64,000 bases of DNA, from assembly GCA_021018995.1 (NCBI GenBank), contig CM037596.1, positions 105,879,416 to 105,943,415 of the forward strand, read 5' to 3'. The position numbers and the translations under genes are program-made. Under the pieces are notes generated by a model that saw only the letters and a list, made by a program, of their open reading frames with translations, did not search any database and was not told the DNA's origin. Shown here one piece after another: positions 48,542 to 60,062 of this stretch; the first letter of the stretch is position 1; every line of letters begins with the position of its first letter. The DNA comes from Chloranthus sessilifolius (taxonomy: Eukaryota; Streptophyta; Magnoliopsida; Chloranthales; Chloranthaceae).

Positions 48542-51036
48542 TGTGACAGCCCGGATTTCGGCACCCCGAAACCCGTGCCATCAGCACGATCATCTTGACC
48601 GTGCCCCTTAGCTAAGCACGAAACATTGGCATATCAAGCATAAAATGAAATAATAAATGAGCTGCGGAATTTAAATCTATATTAAGTAATTCTTCAAAAG
48701 ACAGTTCTACCCTCATGCCTCTGCATGAATGGAGAACCGACCCGAACCATCGATGATAGCAATCATCACGGATGGTTCGCCCCAACAGAATAATCTTAAA
48801 CTCAATATATACATGGTTTAACCAAATAAGGCTTGACATACCAAGCCGTACAAATCTCTCTCAAAAAGCCTTCAAAGTGGCACAACGGAGTCCTCTAGAA
48901 GAAGTCCTCAGGACGTGGCTCCAACTCGTCGTCGGCCGCAAGGTCCGACTCACCGGGGTCAGCGTCTCCTGAAGCCTCGGCAGCTGCTAGTAGTGGACCT
49001 GCGACGTATAGTCTATAGGGTGAGCTACATCCTAGCTCAATAGGGAACAAAACACAGTTGAACATATAAATTATTACTCACATATATTCCATGATATGCC
49101 ATGCATGATGTGTCTATGCAATTTCAGATGAAACAGTTAAAAAGTATTACATTTTACTGGTAGTTTACTCGTGTCTTTTATTTACTCATGAATAATGCTG
49201 AAAAGGCCTAAAGCAAAACTTAAACTTTCAACTTAAGTAATCCCCGAGCAATATAGCATCGAGCCCCGATGAGATACCCTTCATCGTCATCTATATAGAC
49301 ACTTTTAACGTATTCACAGGAATACCATATAGTACCCAAGCCCCTTTCCACGGGATTGGTGGCGGGTTTCACTTGTCTCAAATCGGCACCACAGGGTGTG
49401 CTTACTATGTCTGAATAAGCCTCATGGCTTACGGTTTCGCCATACGTCCACGGATATCCTGCCGTGTCAGTCGTGGATATCCCGCCACGTCGGTGGGGTA
49501 TCCTATCAAACCTCAAATAACAAAAATATCGGTGCCTTACATATAGTTATTCACCGTGTAAGTGTGCTATCTTATATCAGTTAGGCCTTATCAAACATGA
49601 TTCAATCTTGGATACATCCCTGGGATGTATCCATTTACTTGCATCACACCTGATGCTCTTATCTCTTTACTTCTTCATCCCCTGGGGATGGCTCATTATA
49701 ATTACTCTTATGGATGTCACACACACACACTTTTCACAATTCTTAAGTAATAAAATATTTGAATTTGAATTCTGTATCACTACATACATGCTCTTGTAAA
49801 ATATAGTACATGTTCAAGGTATTCCCTACCTCAAGTCTTCATTTGATCAATGCATCAAGGTCCCACGTGGCTCCTTGTGCACTAGCTCACTCGTACCACC
49901 TATGGTACCACATAACATGTGAAACACATCACTAAGGATGCAATAAAGAAGGTCCAAGACCCTCCAAGAATCTTAAAGTCAAACTCAAAAGTTAACATAA
50001 TTTAGCCCAGTCGATTAATCGAACTCCAAAATCGATTAATCGAAAGTCAATATCGATTAATCGATTCTTAAATCGATTAATCGAGATTTTCATTCGATTA
50101 ATCGAATCCTAATTCGATTAATCGAACTTCTCTGTTCAGCTAAATCGATTCTCAAATCGAGTAATCGAGTTCCCAAAATCGATTAATCGATCCCAAATCG
50201 ATTAATCGAAATTTGAAATCGATTAATCGAAATCCCATTTCGATTAGTCGATTTTCCCCAAGTTATTTCCTCTAGCCCCTGGGGTCCACTGGAGGTTCCC
50301 AGTCGATTAATCGATACCCAAATCGATTAATCGAAATCCAAAGTCGATTAATTGAAATTCAATTCGATTAATCGAGATCAGGGTCCTCTGACTTTTCAAC
50401 TTCCTGGCCAATTTCGATTAATCGAAACCCAATTTCGATTAATCAAAATTGCCAGATTCAGCCCCTTTCGAGCTGTTCTTCCCAATCTTTTTCCACACTT
50501 TTTCCTCTATTTTTCTAAACCATTATCCTATGATTTAAATCATTTTTAACTACAATTTAACCTCTACAACCTATGCATTTTAATCACAAAGTTTTACCTT
50601 GAATCAATCTCAAATTGATTTCAAATCAAGTGGTTGGAAGGCTAGGGTTCCAGCTTTGCTTCTAGCGGATCCCTCGCGTCGAATCCGACGTTTATTGCTC
50701 GAATCCCCCTTCCACAACTAGCATTTACTCCTTGCATTAACTATGCTCTCCTTCTCTCTCTCTTCTTTACTTCTCTCTCAACAACCAAAGCTATTGGTTT
50801 TAGGGTTATTAAACCCTTTTATCCCCCCCCCTAGCTTGTGTGTTGAGCACATGCACCTCAATAGGTGTATGCGACTTCAGATTCACAACACACACCACAT
50901 AGCTTCACAAACCATCTCATCTCATTCACTCATCACACTCTACGCTAACTATCGAACTCTTAATTGGTCAAACCTGTGACCAATCGGGCACGGATCCCGA
51001 GGTTATAGTTTAGTGTAATTTTTTCGGGCTATTACA
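48542..51036 (-). mobile_element. Nested solo LTR, 2495 bp (fossil)
   Basis: It runs from TGTGACAGCCCGG to CGGGCTATTACA, with TTAGG exactly duplicated at 48537-48541 and 51037-51041. The 5-bp duplication and TG...CA ends are those of an LTR element. No internal region or coding is present. On the minus strand it starts TGTAATAGCCCG and ends GGGCTGTCACA. It lies inside the element 45211-52315 and is younger than it. It carries the 17-unit palindrome array at 50011-50446. Confidence 0.9.
50011..50446. repeat. Array of 17 TCGATTAATCGA palindromes phased at about 21 bp
   Basis: TCGATTAATCGA starts at 50011, 50032, 50053, 50073, 50094, 50114, 50179, 50198, 50219, 50303, 50323, 50364 and 50414 (13 exact). 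One-base variants start at 50157, 50240, 50344 and 50435. Most spacings are 19-22 bp, and two of the gaps are 43 and 63 bp, about two and three times 21. The spacer sequences differ, so this is not a simple tandem repeat. Confidence 0.95.
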
Positions 51037-51234
51037 TTAGGTGACACAAAACTAACAAAATTAAGAAAGAAAGCTCATATAAGGGAGTTTAGCAGAAAGG
51101 CAAGCAGTGGAGAAACGTGATTAGACCACCAGCCCAAAATGAATAGTAAAATAAAATATAAATATAAATAAAATGTGTGATGCAGTCCCAATTGAAGAAG
51201 AGAGGTGATGGTTCATTGGTCCATTGTTAATATT

Positions 51235-51482
51235 AGGGATGTCAACGGGTCAACCACTCGTCTGCATCGAGTCGGGTCAGGCATGAGAGATCCGACCTGA
51301 CCTTTGGTTCGAGTAGGCTCGGGTCGACCAAAATGTCGTGTCGTGTTGCGTCGAGTCGGGCATGCATCCGTTTGGGTATTGGGTCAGGTTGGATGCACTA
51401 TGGGGTTGGGTTCGTTAACATCAATAGTTAAAACACATTTAATTGGAATTGGTTGGAAACCGTGCACCCATCAACATTACTC
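51235..51482. mobile_element. hAT-like MITE of the GGGT family nested in the LTR
   Basis: TAGGGATGTCAACGGGTC at the left, CACCCATCAACATTA at the right, with GGGTCAGGTTGG-type words between. Confidence 0.5.
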
Positions 51483-52409
51483 TCCCTTATAAAACATATT
51501 ATATTAATAAAATATTACAATCATGATTACAATGACAATTATTATATACAAAAGCTACAGGAAACACTATTTAATCCTTAGCAAGAGTTAAAAATTGAGA
51601 ACCTAATCTATATTCACACGTTAACAGAATGTTAATATATTATAAAATCAAAGGCCCTTTATTTAATTTTAAACGAAGTTTATGAAAATATAAAATTAGG
51701 GTTTATTTAATAATCCGTCGATACTCAATCGAACGTATCCTACGCGACGAAATCTGAGAAAAACGAGATGGATAGATAGGTACCCACCTCTTGAAGCGTG
51801 ATCGACAAATCGACGGCGATTAGAGCGATAGAGAGCGGCGTCCATGCGATGACCCGTCCACAATTTCGCTTTCTTCGCATCGATCTTGATGGTAGAAAAA
51901 AACACCACAGTATTCTTTGTGGAAGAACACACAAGAGATTTAAAAGAGATTTTGATGTTTTTAGAAAATAGTGGCTATAGAAGAAGATGGAGTGACAGCT
52001 AGGATTTTTAAGAAGAATTCTTGTAATAATGATTTAGGATTCTCCGTAATTTTCTTATTTATAATATATAAGCATTAATTCGGTGCTAAGCGGTCGCACT
52101 AAATAAGGGTGTATAAACTTTTATTTCAAAGTTTAAAATAGAGGTTTAAAACTCACACACAACTTGTATCAAATAAAGATAATTTTAAATATAAAACCTT
52201 TTGAAAAATCAAAATGTGTATTTTCTCAACTAGGGGTGTGGAGCACAAACACCATGCTTGGTGCAAAACAAATCTAACACCACAAATTTAGTTTAAAATT
52301 TTTAGGGTCGTTACACAAACTCTCCAAGAATCTTCAATTCAGATGGAGTCGACTCAAAGTTTGGATTGGGAAAATATTGAGTGGGTTTGCTAGAGCCAAC
52401 CCAACCTGA

Positions 52410-52416
<7 letters not shown>

Positions 52417-52471
<55 letters not shown>
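52417..52471. repeat. (TA)n microsatellite
   Basis: A pure TA run just outside the LTR-like element. Bases 52540-52690 after it hold a piece of the foldback family. Confidence 0.9.
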
Positions 52472-52472
<1 letters not shown>

Positions 52473-52843
52473 CAAGGAAAATAGGAAAATAGGTCATATT
52501 TTTTTAATATTTGGCACACATACCAAAAAATGAACATGAATTCGTGGGAGTTCATCAAACATAGTTCTTTGGTCACTTCTCAGGTTGTGTACCATTGATG
52601 ATAGCCCATGATCTCAAGATCTGTTGTGATCCCCAGGTCTAATTTAAAGCAGTCAAGGGTTTAAGCACGTGAAACCTATGTTGAGAAGAAAAAATGTTGT
52701 GTTGGAAACAAATGTACCCTAACGAAATTCATACCACTAGGAACGATGTAATATTCTAAAAGAACCCACCTAGCCGCACCTGCAAATGATTTGACAAGTG
52801 GATATGTGGATCATTGGATGCCTAGAGTTTTGGTGGTTGCAAA

Positions 52844-53464
52844 TAGGGATGCAGATTCACTGTACCGATCCAAAACCAAACCGAAAATTTCGGTTTTCAG
52901 TTCGGATCAGCCTGATCTGATACCAAACTGAAACGAATCTTTTGGTTTGGAGTTATTATTTTTATTTTTATTTTTAAACCGATACCAAGAGAAGGTTGTG
53001 GGGGCTCCAGCCCCCATTTAAATCTAGAGTTTCTATGAAATATATGTCTTATACACCTTTGTTTGTATATAAGTCTCTAAATCTATGATGTAGAAGCCCC
53101 CAAATCGATAGTAAAATAACTACGAACATTATATTTATCATTCGTAGCCCCCACCAATAAAAATTCCTGACTACGCCCCTGACCGATACCAAACTGAAAC
53201 CCAAATATTTCATTTTCTTTATTGAGTTTCGATTTTTGTATTATTTTCTATGTGCCTTTTTTATTTTTCAGCTTTTTTTTTAATTTTTCTCCGATTTTCT
53301 CACCCACCCCTTCAGTTTTTGTTTTTGTTTTTGCCACTAAAACCGAAACCGAACCGAACCAAATCGACTGGTCCAAATCACTTTTCGAGCCTGTTCGGCT
53401 GCTTCAGTTCCCTTGTTATTTCGTTCTGTTTCGGGTTTCCGATTAAAGCTTTTGCATCCCCCTA
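52844..53464. mobile_element. hAT-like non-autonomous element, 621 bp
   Basis: Ends TAGGGATGCAGATTC...TTTTGCATCCCCCTA are flanked by GTTGCAAA (52836-52843) and GATGCAAA (53465-53472), 7 of 8 matching. The interior has CCAAAACCAAACCG and ACCGAAACCGAACCGAACC words. A foreign stretch at about 52985-53180 begins and ends with GGGGGCT/AGCCCCC and may be a further insertion. Confidence 0.8.
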
Positions 53465-55870
53465 GATGCAAATAGAGGTAGATTTTTTTTTTTAGAGGAC
53501 ACAAATAGAGGTAGATATTAAATTAGTTTAATAAATTCATAAACCTTAACTTTTCTAGTGGTGATGGACAATTGTAATTAGGGTAAGAGATTCATGTTTT
53601 GATGTTTATGAAATTTCGGACTACTTATGATGAATATTGGTCAATTTTTTACTTAATCAGCTAATTGTATCTGCTCAATGACATCTTTTGAAATTTTAGT
53701 TAAAATAATAATAATTTAAATTTGAACTTAGAGCCATTGATTTCGGGTTGGATATGGTCTTATCTGGCATAGTGAAAATTTTCTCCGAAATTTTTTCAAA
53801 ATTTACCAAAACAGGGGTCGAGCAAAACTTTCGACAAAATTTTGATGATTTCTCTGAAATCACTAAACTTTCATTAATTTTGACAAAATTAACTAAATTG
53901 TGCCGAAATTAATAAATCTTTTCTAATTTTTATTATTTTTTAAATAATAAATGTCACGACCCAAAATTCTACCCTATCCCGAGGGCCTAGAATTCAGAGT
54001 TATGACCCGCACATATCCTGGATATGCTAAGCAGACATACACCTACTCAGAGTTCTCGCGTAATAATGGTTCCACGAAATCCGTGAAATCCAACAAATAG
54101 GATAAAATATAAATGCAATCATAAATACTGAATAAGTGTGATAAAATCACAATTCACCAATAAAATGTAAATCCGGTTGGAGATAAATCCGATAAAATAA
54201 ACTATAAAATCCGCAATACTAGTATCAATAGAACTCAATACCCAGCCCACAATAATCAGTAACTGGCACTCGAATCAAGATCAGTACCGTAGTCCTCCTG
54301 ATAATTGGCAGCGTCGCCCTCTAAAGGTTCCTAGTACTAAATGCCCGTGGAATCAATGAAATCAGCGTCAGTGAGATCTAGATGGCCGGCGTCTACTCCA
54401 CCAGCGTAATCACCTGCAACTATTAGATTATCGTGGGATGAGTTTACTCAGTCACGTAAACTCAGTAGGATACACCACCAATCCACCCCATACTACTCAG
54501 GTGCATTGTGGGTGCATCTTGTGAGTGATAAACATAGTATCTCAAAGTAGATAACAAGAGAAAGATAAAATCATTTGTATATCGTAAAACTCATATCATA
54601 TCATAAATGCAAGACCATGATCTAGACACTCATATCCTAACGTACCTTACCATATCTCATAACATATCATATTATGTCTTATTATCATTTTCACACATAC
54701 GTCTGTACATCGCATGAACGTAACTAACATATTCATGAAATCCTAAATGACCTGTGCCAAAGTCGCTGCTCGAGCTACTATGGGAGGGTCAACATAGTAT
54801 CATACCACCATATCATAACGCCCTCGTGTCATACTCATACTCCACCACCCAGCCAATGGGGAGACATAATGGCCAAAGTCACTCATAACATACTCATACT
54901 CATAATCTCTCCCAGAGATCCGTCTTGGCTGAAAGACGTTGTTGCTCTTATGGTGGCTACGCAAGGAACGAAACGTATAAAGACTTAAGTTCTTTATCTT
55001 TTGCTAGTCTACACAGCGATATCTTATTATCGTACTCGTATTATAACTTATCTTATCTCATACTGATATCTTATCATACTCTTATACTTAATCCTAAGAT
55101 AAACTATAGTGAGACAACTTTCCTAATTCACGCTTCCCAAAAAAAAATTCCGTAGTAACCTGAATGTACTTCGTGTGATAGTTTATACTACTATAGAGGT
55201 GTTGCATCCGTACATGGACACCAATATTTCGAGTTTCACATTACCATAGAAGAAACCTCACCACAGCTAATGCCTAAAGCCCGATTCTCATATTATATCT
55301 CATATCTTATCCGCTCGTATTAAAACTCGGGGTGATTGGATCACCGTAGATGCCACCGTATACGAAGTTATACTGAATTCACACTCACCCAACTCGTCAT
55401 GGGTCCCATTCCACCATGAGTTATAAGGCATGTGAATACGGTGTATTCCTCGCTTCGATACCATCTTAGTGAGTCACCACGCCCAAGCGTAGACATGATC
55501 TCATACACTCTCGTACATATGTCCTAACTTACTCATAACTCATATAATGTAATTCAAATGAAAATACAGAAAGTCAGACGTACAAAAAGATTTATATTAG
55601 ATTATCTTATATTTATATATATATATACATTTATTTACACACATTCTAATACAATATAGAATAGGATAATTATAAGTGTATTCTCGATAACGGAAAAGTC
55701 AGGGTTCAATGTTCATGAGATATCAAATTTCTAACACTTCGTGTTATCGAAGAGGTCGCGTTGAAGCGATAAATTGAGATATATATATATATATATAATT
55801 AGATAATTAAATTAAATAGTATTTATACTTATTAAGTTATGATTTATCATGACTATTGGTCGATTTTAAA

Positions 55871-57853
55871 TGTAACCCTTGCAAGTGCACAAGATCTATT
55901 GCAGTATGGCAAGAACAAGGGTGTCGAACCCACAGGAAAATCTAAATTTTTAATTAATTCTTTCAGGGATTTAAAAACATCCCCAAGGAAGTACCAAGGG
56001 GCAGATTCGATTTACCAAAAATTTATCACTTTTTCCTAACTGCAGAAAAATAAATTAATCTAAATAATGAGTACTGAAAAATGAGGATATTTCACCCCTA
56101 AATACCTATATTTAGCTGTCCGATGAAGGCTATCTGATGAGATTGATTAGATTTGAAGTGTTTCAGGTAAATACAAGCCAAGTATAGAAAACAGTACAAG
56201 AATTCTGAATATAATGCCAAAACACTGCAACTTCGGGTAATCAAGAACTTGGTGCGACTTGCGGCTAAATTTGGACCTTCAAGACGGCCGAATTATGAAA
56301 TTGTCAAAACATGAAAGTTGTAGATCTTTTCGTCCGCTTTCTAACGGCGCAAGAACCGTCTCAATCCGAGTTCGGGATAGAAAGTTATGGCCAAAATACC
56401 GAAGCCGTGTCTGAACCAAGAAGAAGTGCTGAATTTCACGGATTTCTGGGGTCGATTAATCGAGCCAGAGTTTAAGTTTGACACGAATCTGACACTAAAA
56501 GTCTATTTTTTGGGACTCTTGGTCGGCTCGATGCAACGACATCCATTGGTCGATTAATCGACCCGGAAAAGTAGGATTAGGAGACCTCCGCACGACGGGT
56601 CTATTTAAAGCGACTCAAACACTTCGGGAAAGGAGATCTTTTCAGCATTAGAATAACGTAGGAGATTAGAATTAGAGTTTTTTTTTAGAGAGTTTTAGTT
56701 TTTAGTGTTCTTAGTTTTTAGCCATTGTTTTTCATAGTTAGACCTAGAAATAGGGAAGTTTTATTATTTCTTTTTGAGAGCTTTGTTCCCTTTAATTTTT
56801 CAGTACTCATTCCTTCAGTTTATAAATTTTGTTCAAAGTTTATTCCTGCATTTATTTCGTTTCTGAAGATTATCATCCGTGTGGATCAACGTAATTTATT
56901 TTGAAGTTTGAGGTAATTTTAATTAAAGTTATTTTCCCGTCTTTATTTATTTATGTCATTTATTTACAATATGTGTGGCTAAATTTATAGGGATGGGGAT
57001 CTAATGATTCCCATCCGAGGGATGTACTTTTAATAATATAAATTTAGGATTAAAATATGAGATTTTATTTTTATGGTTGTTGTGCTATCATGAACGGATG
57101 AAATCCCCGCCACTAACCGGGATCGCGTGGGACGAGCCATGCCCGGATCTCGAGATCTGTGTGATAATTTTACCCTATCATTGTTATGGTCTTTGTGTTT
57201 TCATCGTGTGGATCTAATTACGATTATGTTCTGGGATCGAGTGTGCCGAGCCATGCCCTGGATCTTGGTTCTGTAATGGTAATTTTATCTTAAATATCCC
57301 TAATCTGAATAAAGTGTGTCGAGCCATGCCCTTGATTTCAGATTTGTAAGTGGTATTCTTGTTGGAATTTTCACCCACCTTGGGGATGATTTTATTTGAA
57401 CCGAGATCATGCGTGCTAGCGTGCCTTGATCCCAGAATCTAGATATATGAAAATCATCTAAGTCCTAATGCGAGGATGCAACATGGAACCTATTAGGGTG
57501 TTGACCATTGATCTTCCATAAAAGATGTTTGTTACTAATGAAATATCTCATAATTTAATCCTTAGATTTATATTATAGGAAGAACGGACCAAAGATGGGA
57601 GGATTTAGTATCTTCATCTTTATCATCATCTTTACTTTTATTTGTGAATCATCAATTGAATTTTAGTTTGTAGTCATTAATTACCATCAACCACTTAAAT
57701 CATAAAACTGGTAGAATACTGTTAGATCTTAATAGATTTCTAGAATTGCTTGTCTCTTTTAGGTATTTCAAAATTAATCCTCGTGGGAACGATCTCGTAC
57801 TCCGCACTCACTATATACAAACCGATTCGTGCACTTGCGAGTAAAACATTACA
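55871..57853 (+). mobile_element. Innermost solo LTR of the CTTGCAAGTGCAC family (fossil)
   Basis: It runs TGTAACCCTTGCAAGTGCAC...GTAAAACATTACA, with TTAAA exactly duplicated on both sides (55866-55870, 57854-57858). Its two ends are also imperfect inverted repeats, since the right end contains TCGTGCACTTGCGAG. Bases 57100-57440 hold four drifting units with the core CGAGCCATGCCC. No coding. Confidence 0.85.
57100..57440. repeat. Four drifting repeats with the CGAGCCATGCCC core
   Basis: GACGAGCCATGCCCGGATCT, GTGCCGAGCCATGCCCTGG, GTGTCGAGCCATGCCCTTG and a looser fourth, inside the innermost solo LTR. Confidence 0.7.
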
Positions 57854-58439
57854 TTAAAATATCACATCACTAAACAACTAATTACCGATGAATCTAAGAA
57901 CAATATTTAAATAAGATCAAGAAATATGCTACCCCAGATTTGTACCCCCCTTTCATTAAAGCATCATTCACACCATCACCATCATTCATTCATAAAAATG
58001 ATTTGAAATAAAGTATGATCATCAATCCGGCATACTCTATCTAAAAACAATGACTCAGCCTATCATTGCGGTATGAGTCATGTAAGAAGCATAGCGTATC
58101 TCGTGATGTGTAGATCAAAATAATAAAAATATTAGACTATGGTATTAATCATAAATATGGATACTTATCTGGGGATCGCATCTTCCCCGATCTACTGATT
58201 TAGCCGCTCATCTTTGGTGTATGATTTCCTTGTTCATTCAAAGTCATTCCTCTTTTTATTTCTTCCAAAAATCTTTGGTTACAATGTCTTTTCTTAAATA
58301 CAATCTATGAATGTAAAAGAAAGACAGTGTAAATCCTAAGTACAATCTACCCAAATCAATCCCTAGAAGAAGGAGAAAAGAACTTTTTAAAAAGATGCCC
58401 AGAGGAGTCTAAAACCAAAAATAATAATAATGAATAATA

Positions 58440-59160
58440 GTCCTCTAAAAAACTCTCTAAAAAAAAATCTCTAATTATTTCCTAAAAAAAACCGTCCTCT
58501 CGACGTGTTTGGTTTGGCTTTAAATAGCCCCCTCATCGCAGAGGTCTCCCGCCGCCTCAATTCAGGGTCGATGCATCGACCCTGCAAAAATCCCTGAAAA
58601 TCTGCTTTTAAAGTGTCAGTTCTGTGTCTGACACTTTTTGTGGCTCGATTAATCGACCAAAAAGGGTCGATGCATCGAGCCTGCAAAAGTTCCTAAAAAT
58701 CAGCTTTAAAGTATGTTACGTATGCGACACTTTTTTCCTCGATTAATCGACCAAAAGGGTCGATGCATTGAGCTCCCAGAAATCCGTGAATTCCAGCCGA
58801 CTTTTTGCATCAAACACTACTTCAGTATTTTAGCCATAACTTTCTGTCCCGAACTCCGATTGAGGCGATTCTTGATCCGTTGGAAAGCTGACAGAAAGAT
58901 CTACAACTTTTGTGTTTTAACAATTTCATAATTCAGCCTTATTGAATATCCAAATTGAGCTACAAGTCATACCAAGTTCTCAATGACCCAAAGTTGTAGC
59001 GTTTTGACATTATTTTCAAAATTCTTGGACTGTTTTCTGCACTTGGCTTGTATTTACCTGAAACACTTCAAATCTAATAATTCTTATCAGATTGCCTTCA
59101 TCGGATAGCTAAATATAGGTATCTAGGGGTGAAATATCATCATATTTCACTACTCATCAA
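58440..59160 (-). mobile_element. Inverted partial relative of the innermost LTR (fossil)
   Basis: The reverse complement of this stretch follows 56082-56700 closely: the CACCCCTA...ATACCTATATTTAGCT start, the AGTTCGGGA...AGAAAGTTATGGC block and the TCGA palindromes, in the same order. The two therefore form a long imperfect inverted repeat about 3 kb across. Confidence 0.75.
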
Positions 59161-59745
59161 CTATCAATCGAAAGACCTTACGATATAATATACACAGAAT
59201 CTTTGGTCATGAGAATTGAAAAATAATATTAAATTCGAATAGCCTTGAGTCATTCAAAATTGAACCCGACTTGTTACTCTATTTTGACCTTTAAAAGGTC
59301 AGATTCGTGAAATGGCTATTTCACACAAAGTTGTAAATCTTGCTGTCTTCTTTTCAATCCCGCAAGAATTGTATTAATCCGAGGTCGGAGTAAAACGTTA
59401 TGACCAAGATACCAGGACTAACACATCAATGTTTGCGAGCTCAGGTTCGTGGCCGCGAATTCGGGTTTGTAGCCGCAAGTTCGAACCCGAAACTTTAAGA
59501 TGGTATAATTTATTATTCTTTTAATTAAAATAAAAATATTATTTAATTTTTGGACTTAATTAGTTTTAAATAAATAATAATATAGACTTGCAACAATAAT
59601 ATATATTATTATAGTCTTAATAGAAGGATAAATTTCTAACTATATAGATTTGGAAATAAACAATATCAATATGATATTATGCCAATTAAGACAATCTATC
59701 AAATTTATAAATATTAGAATTTAATTAATTTTATAGATATAAAAG

Positions 59746-60062
59746 AGGATGTAAACATATTAAATATGTAGACCTAATAGAAAGTAAAATATTAATGACC
59801 CAGAAAAAAGGGATTTTTGAAAAAAAAAAAAAAAAAACATATAAACCCGATTTACAGTTCATGTAATTTTAATAGAAAAATAGAATACTAAACATGCAGA
59901 TTTATCATCCTTAAAGATATTCATGTTTAATTAGTATGTAGATTTAAAAGGAAGTAGACATATTAAATATACAGACCTAATAGAAGGTAAATATTAATAA
60001 CCCAAACAAAAGGGTTCTTGAAAAGAAAAGATAAATAACATATAAACCCAACTTACAGAATA
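59746..60062. repeat. Local direct repeat of about 110 bp
   Basis: ACATATTAAATATGTAGACCTAATAGAAAG... at 59753 recurs with drift as ACATATTAAATATACAGACCTAATAGAAGG... at 59949, inside the LTR-like element. Confidence 0.7.

Larger units (their letters stand above)
45211..52315 (-). mobile_element. Long solo-LTR-like element with nested insertions (fossil)
   Basis: It is bounded by TGTCACAACCCG at the left and GGGTCGTTACA at the right. CAAAC flanks both sides exactly (45206-45210, 52316-52320). Read on the minus strand it starts TGTAACGACCC and ends CGGGTTGTGACA, the usual form of a plant Ty3/gypsy-type LTR. No second terminal copy and no gag-pol region is seen, so a solo LTR is likely. It contains the solo LTR 48542-51036 and a hAT-like MITE at 51235. 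The left 1.6 kb and a stretch near the right end (51715-51960) match the element at 53952. Confidence 0.8.

Noticed and set aside
50011-50446. CRISPR-like regular repeat array
   Set aside because: The genome is plant nuclear, the repeat is 12 bp and palindromic with 8-10 bp spacers, and it sits inside an LTR. The spacing fits helical phasing, not CRISPR.
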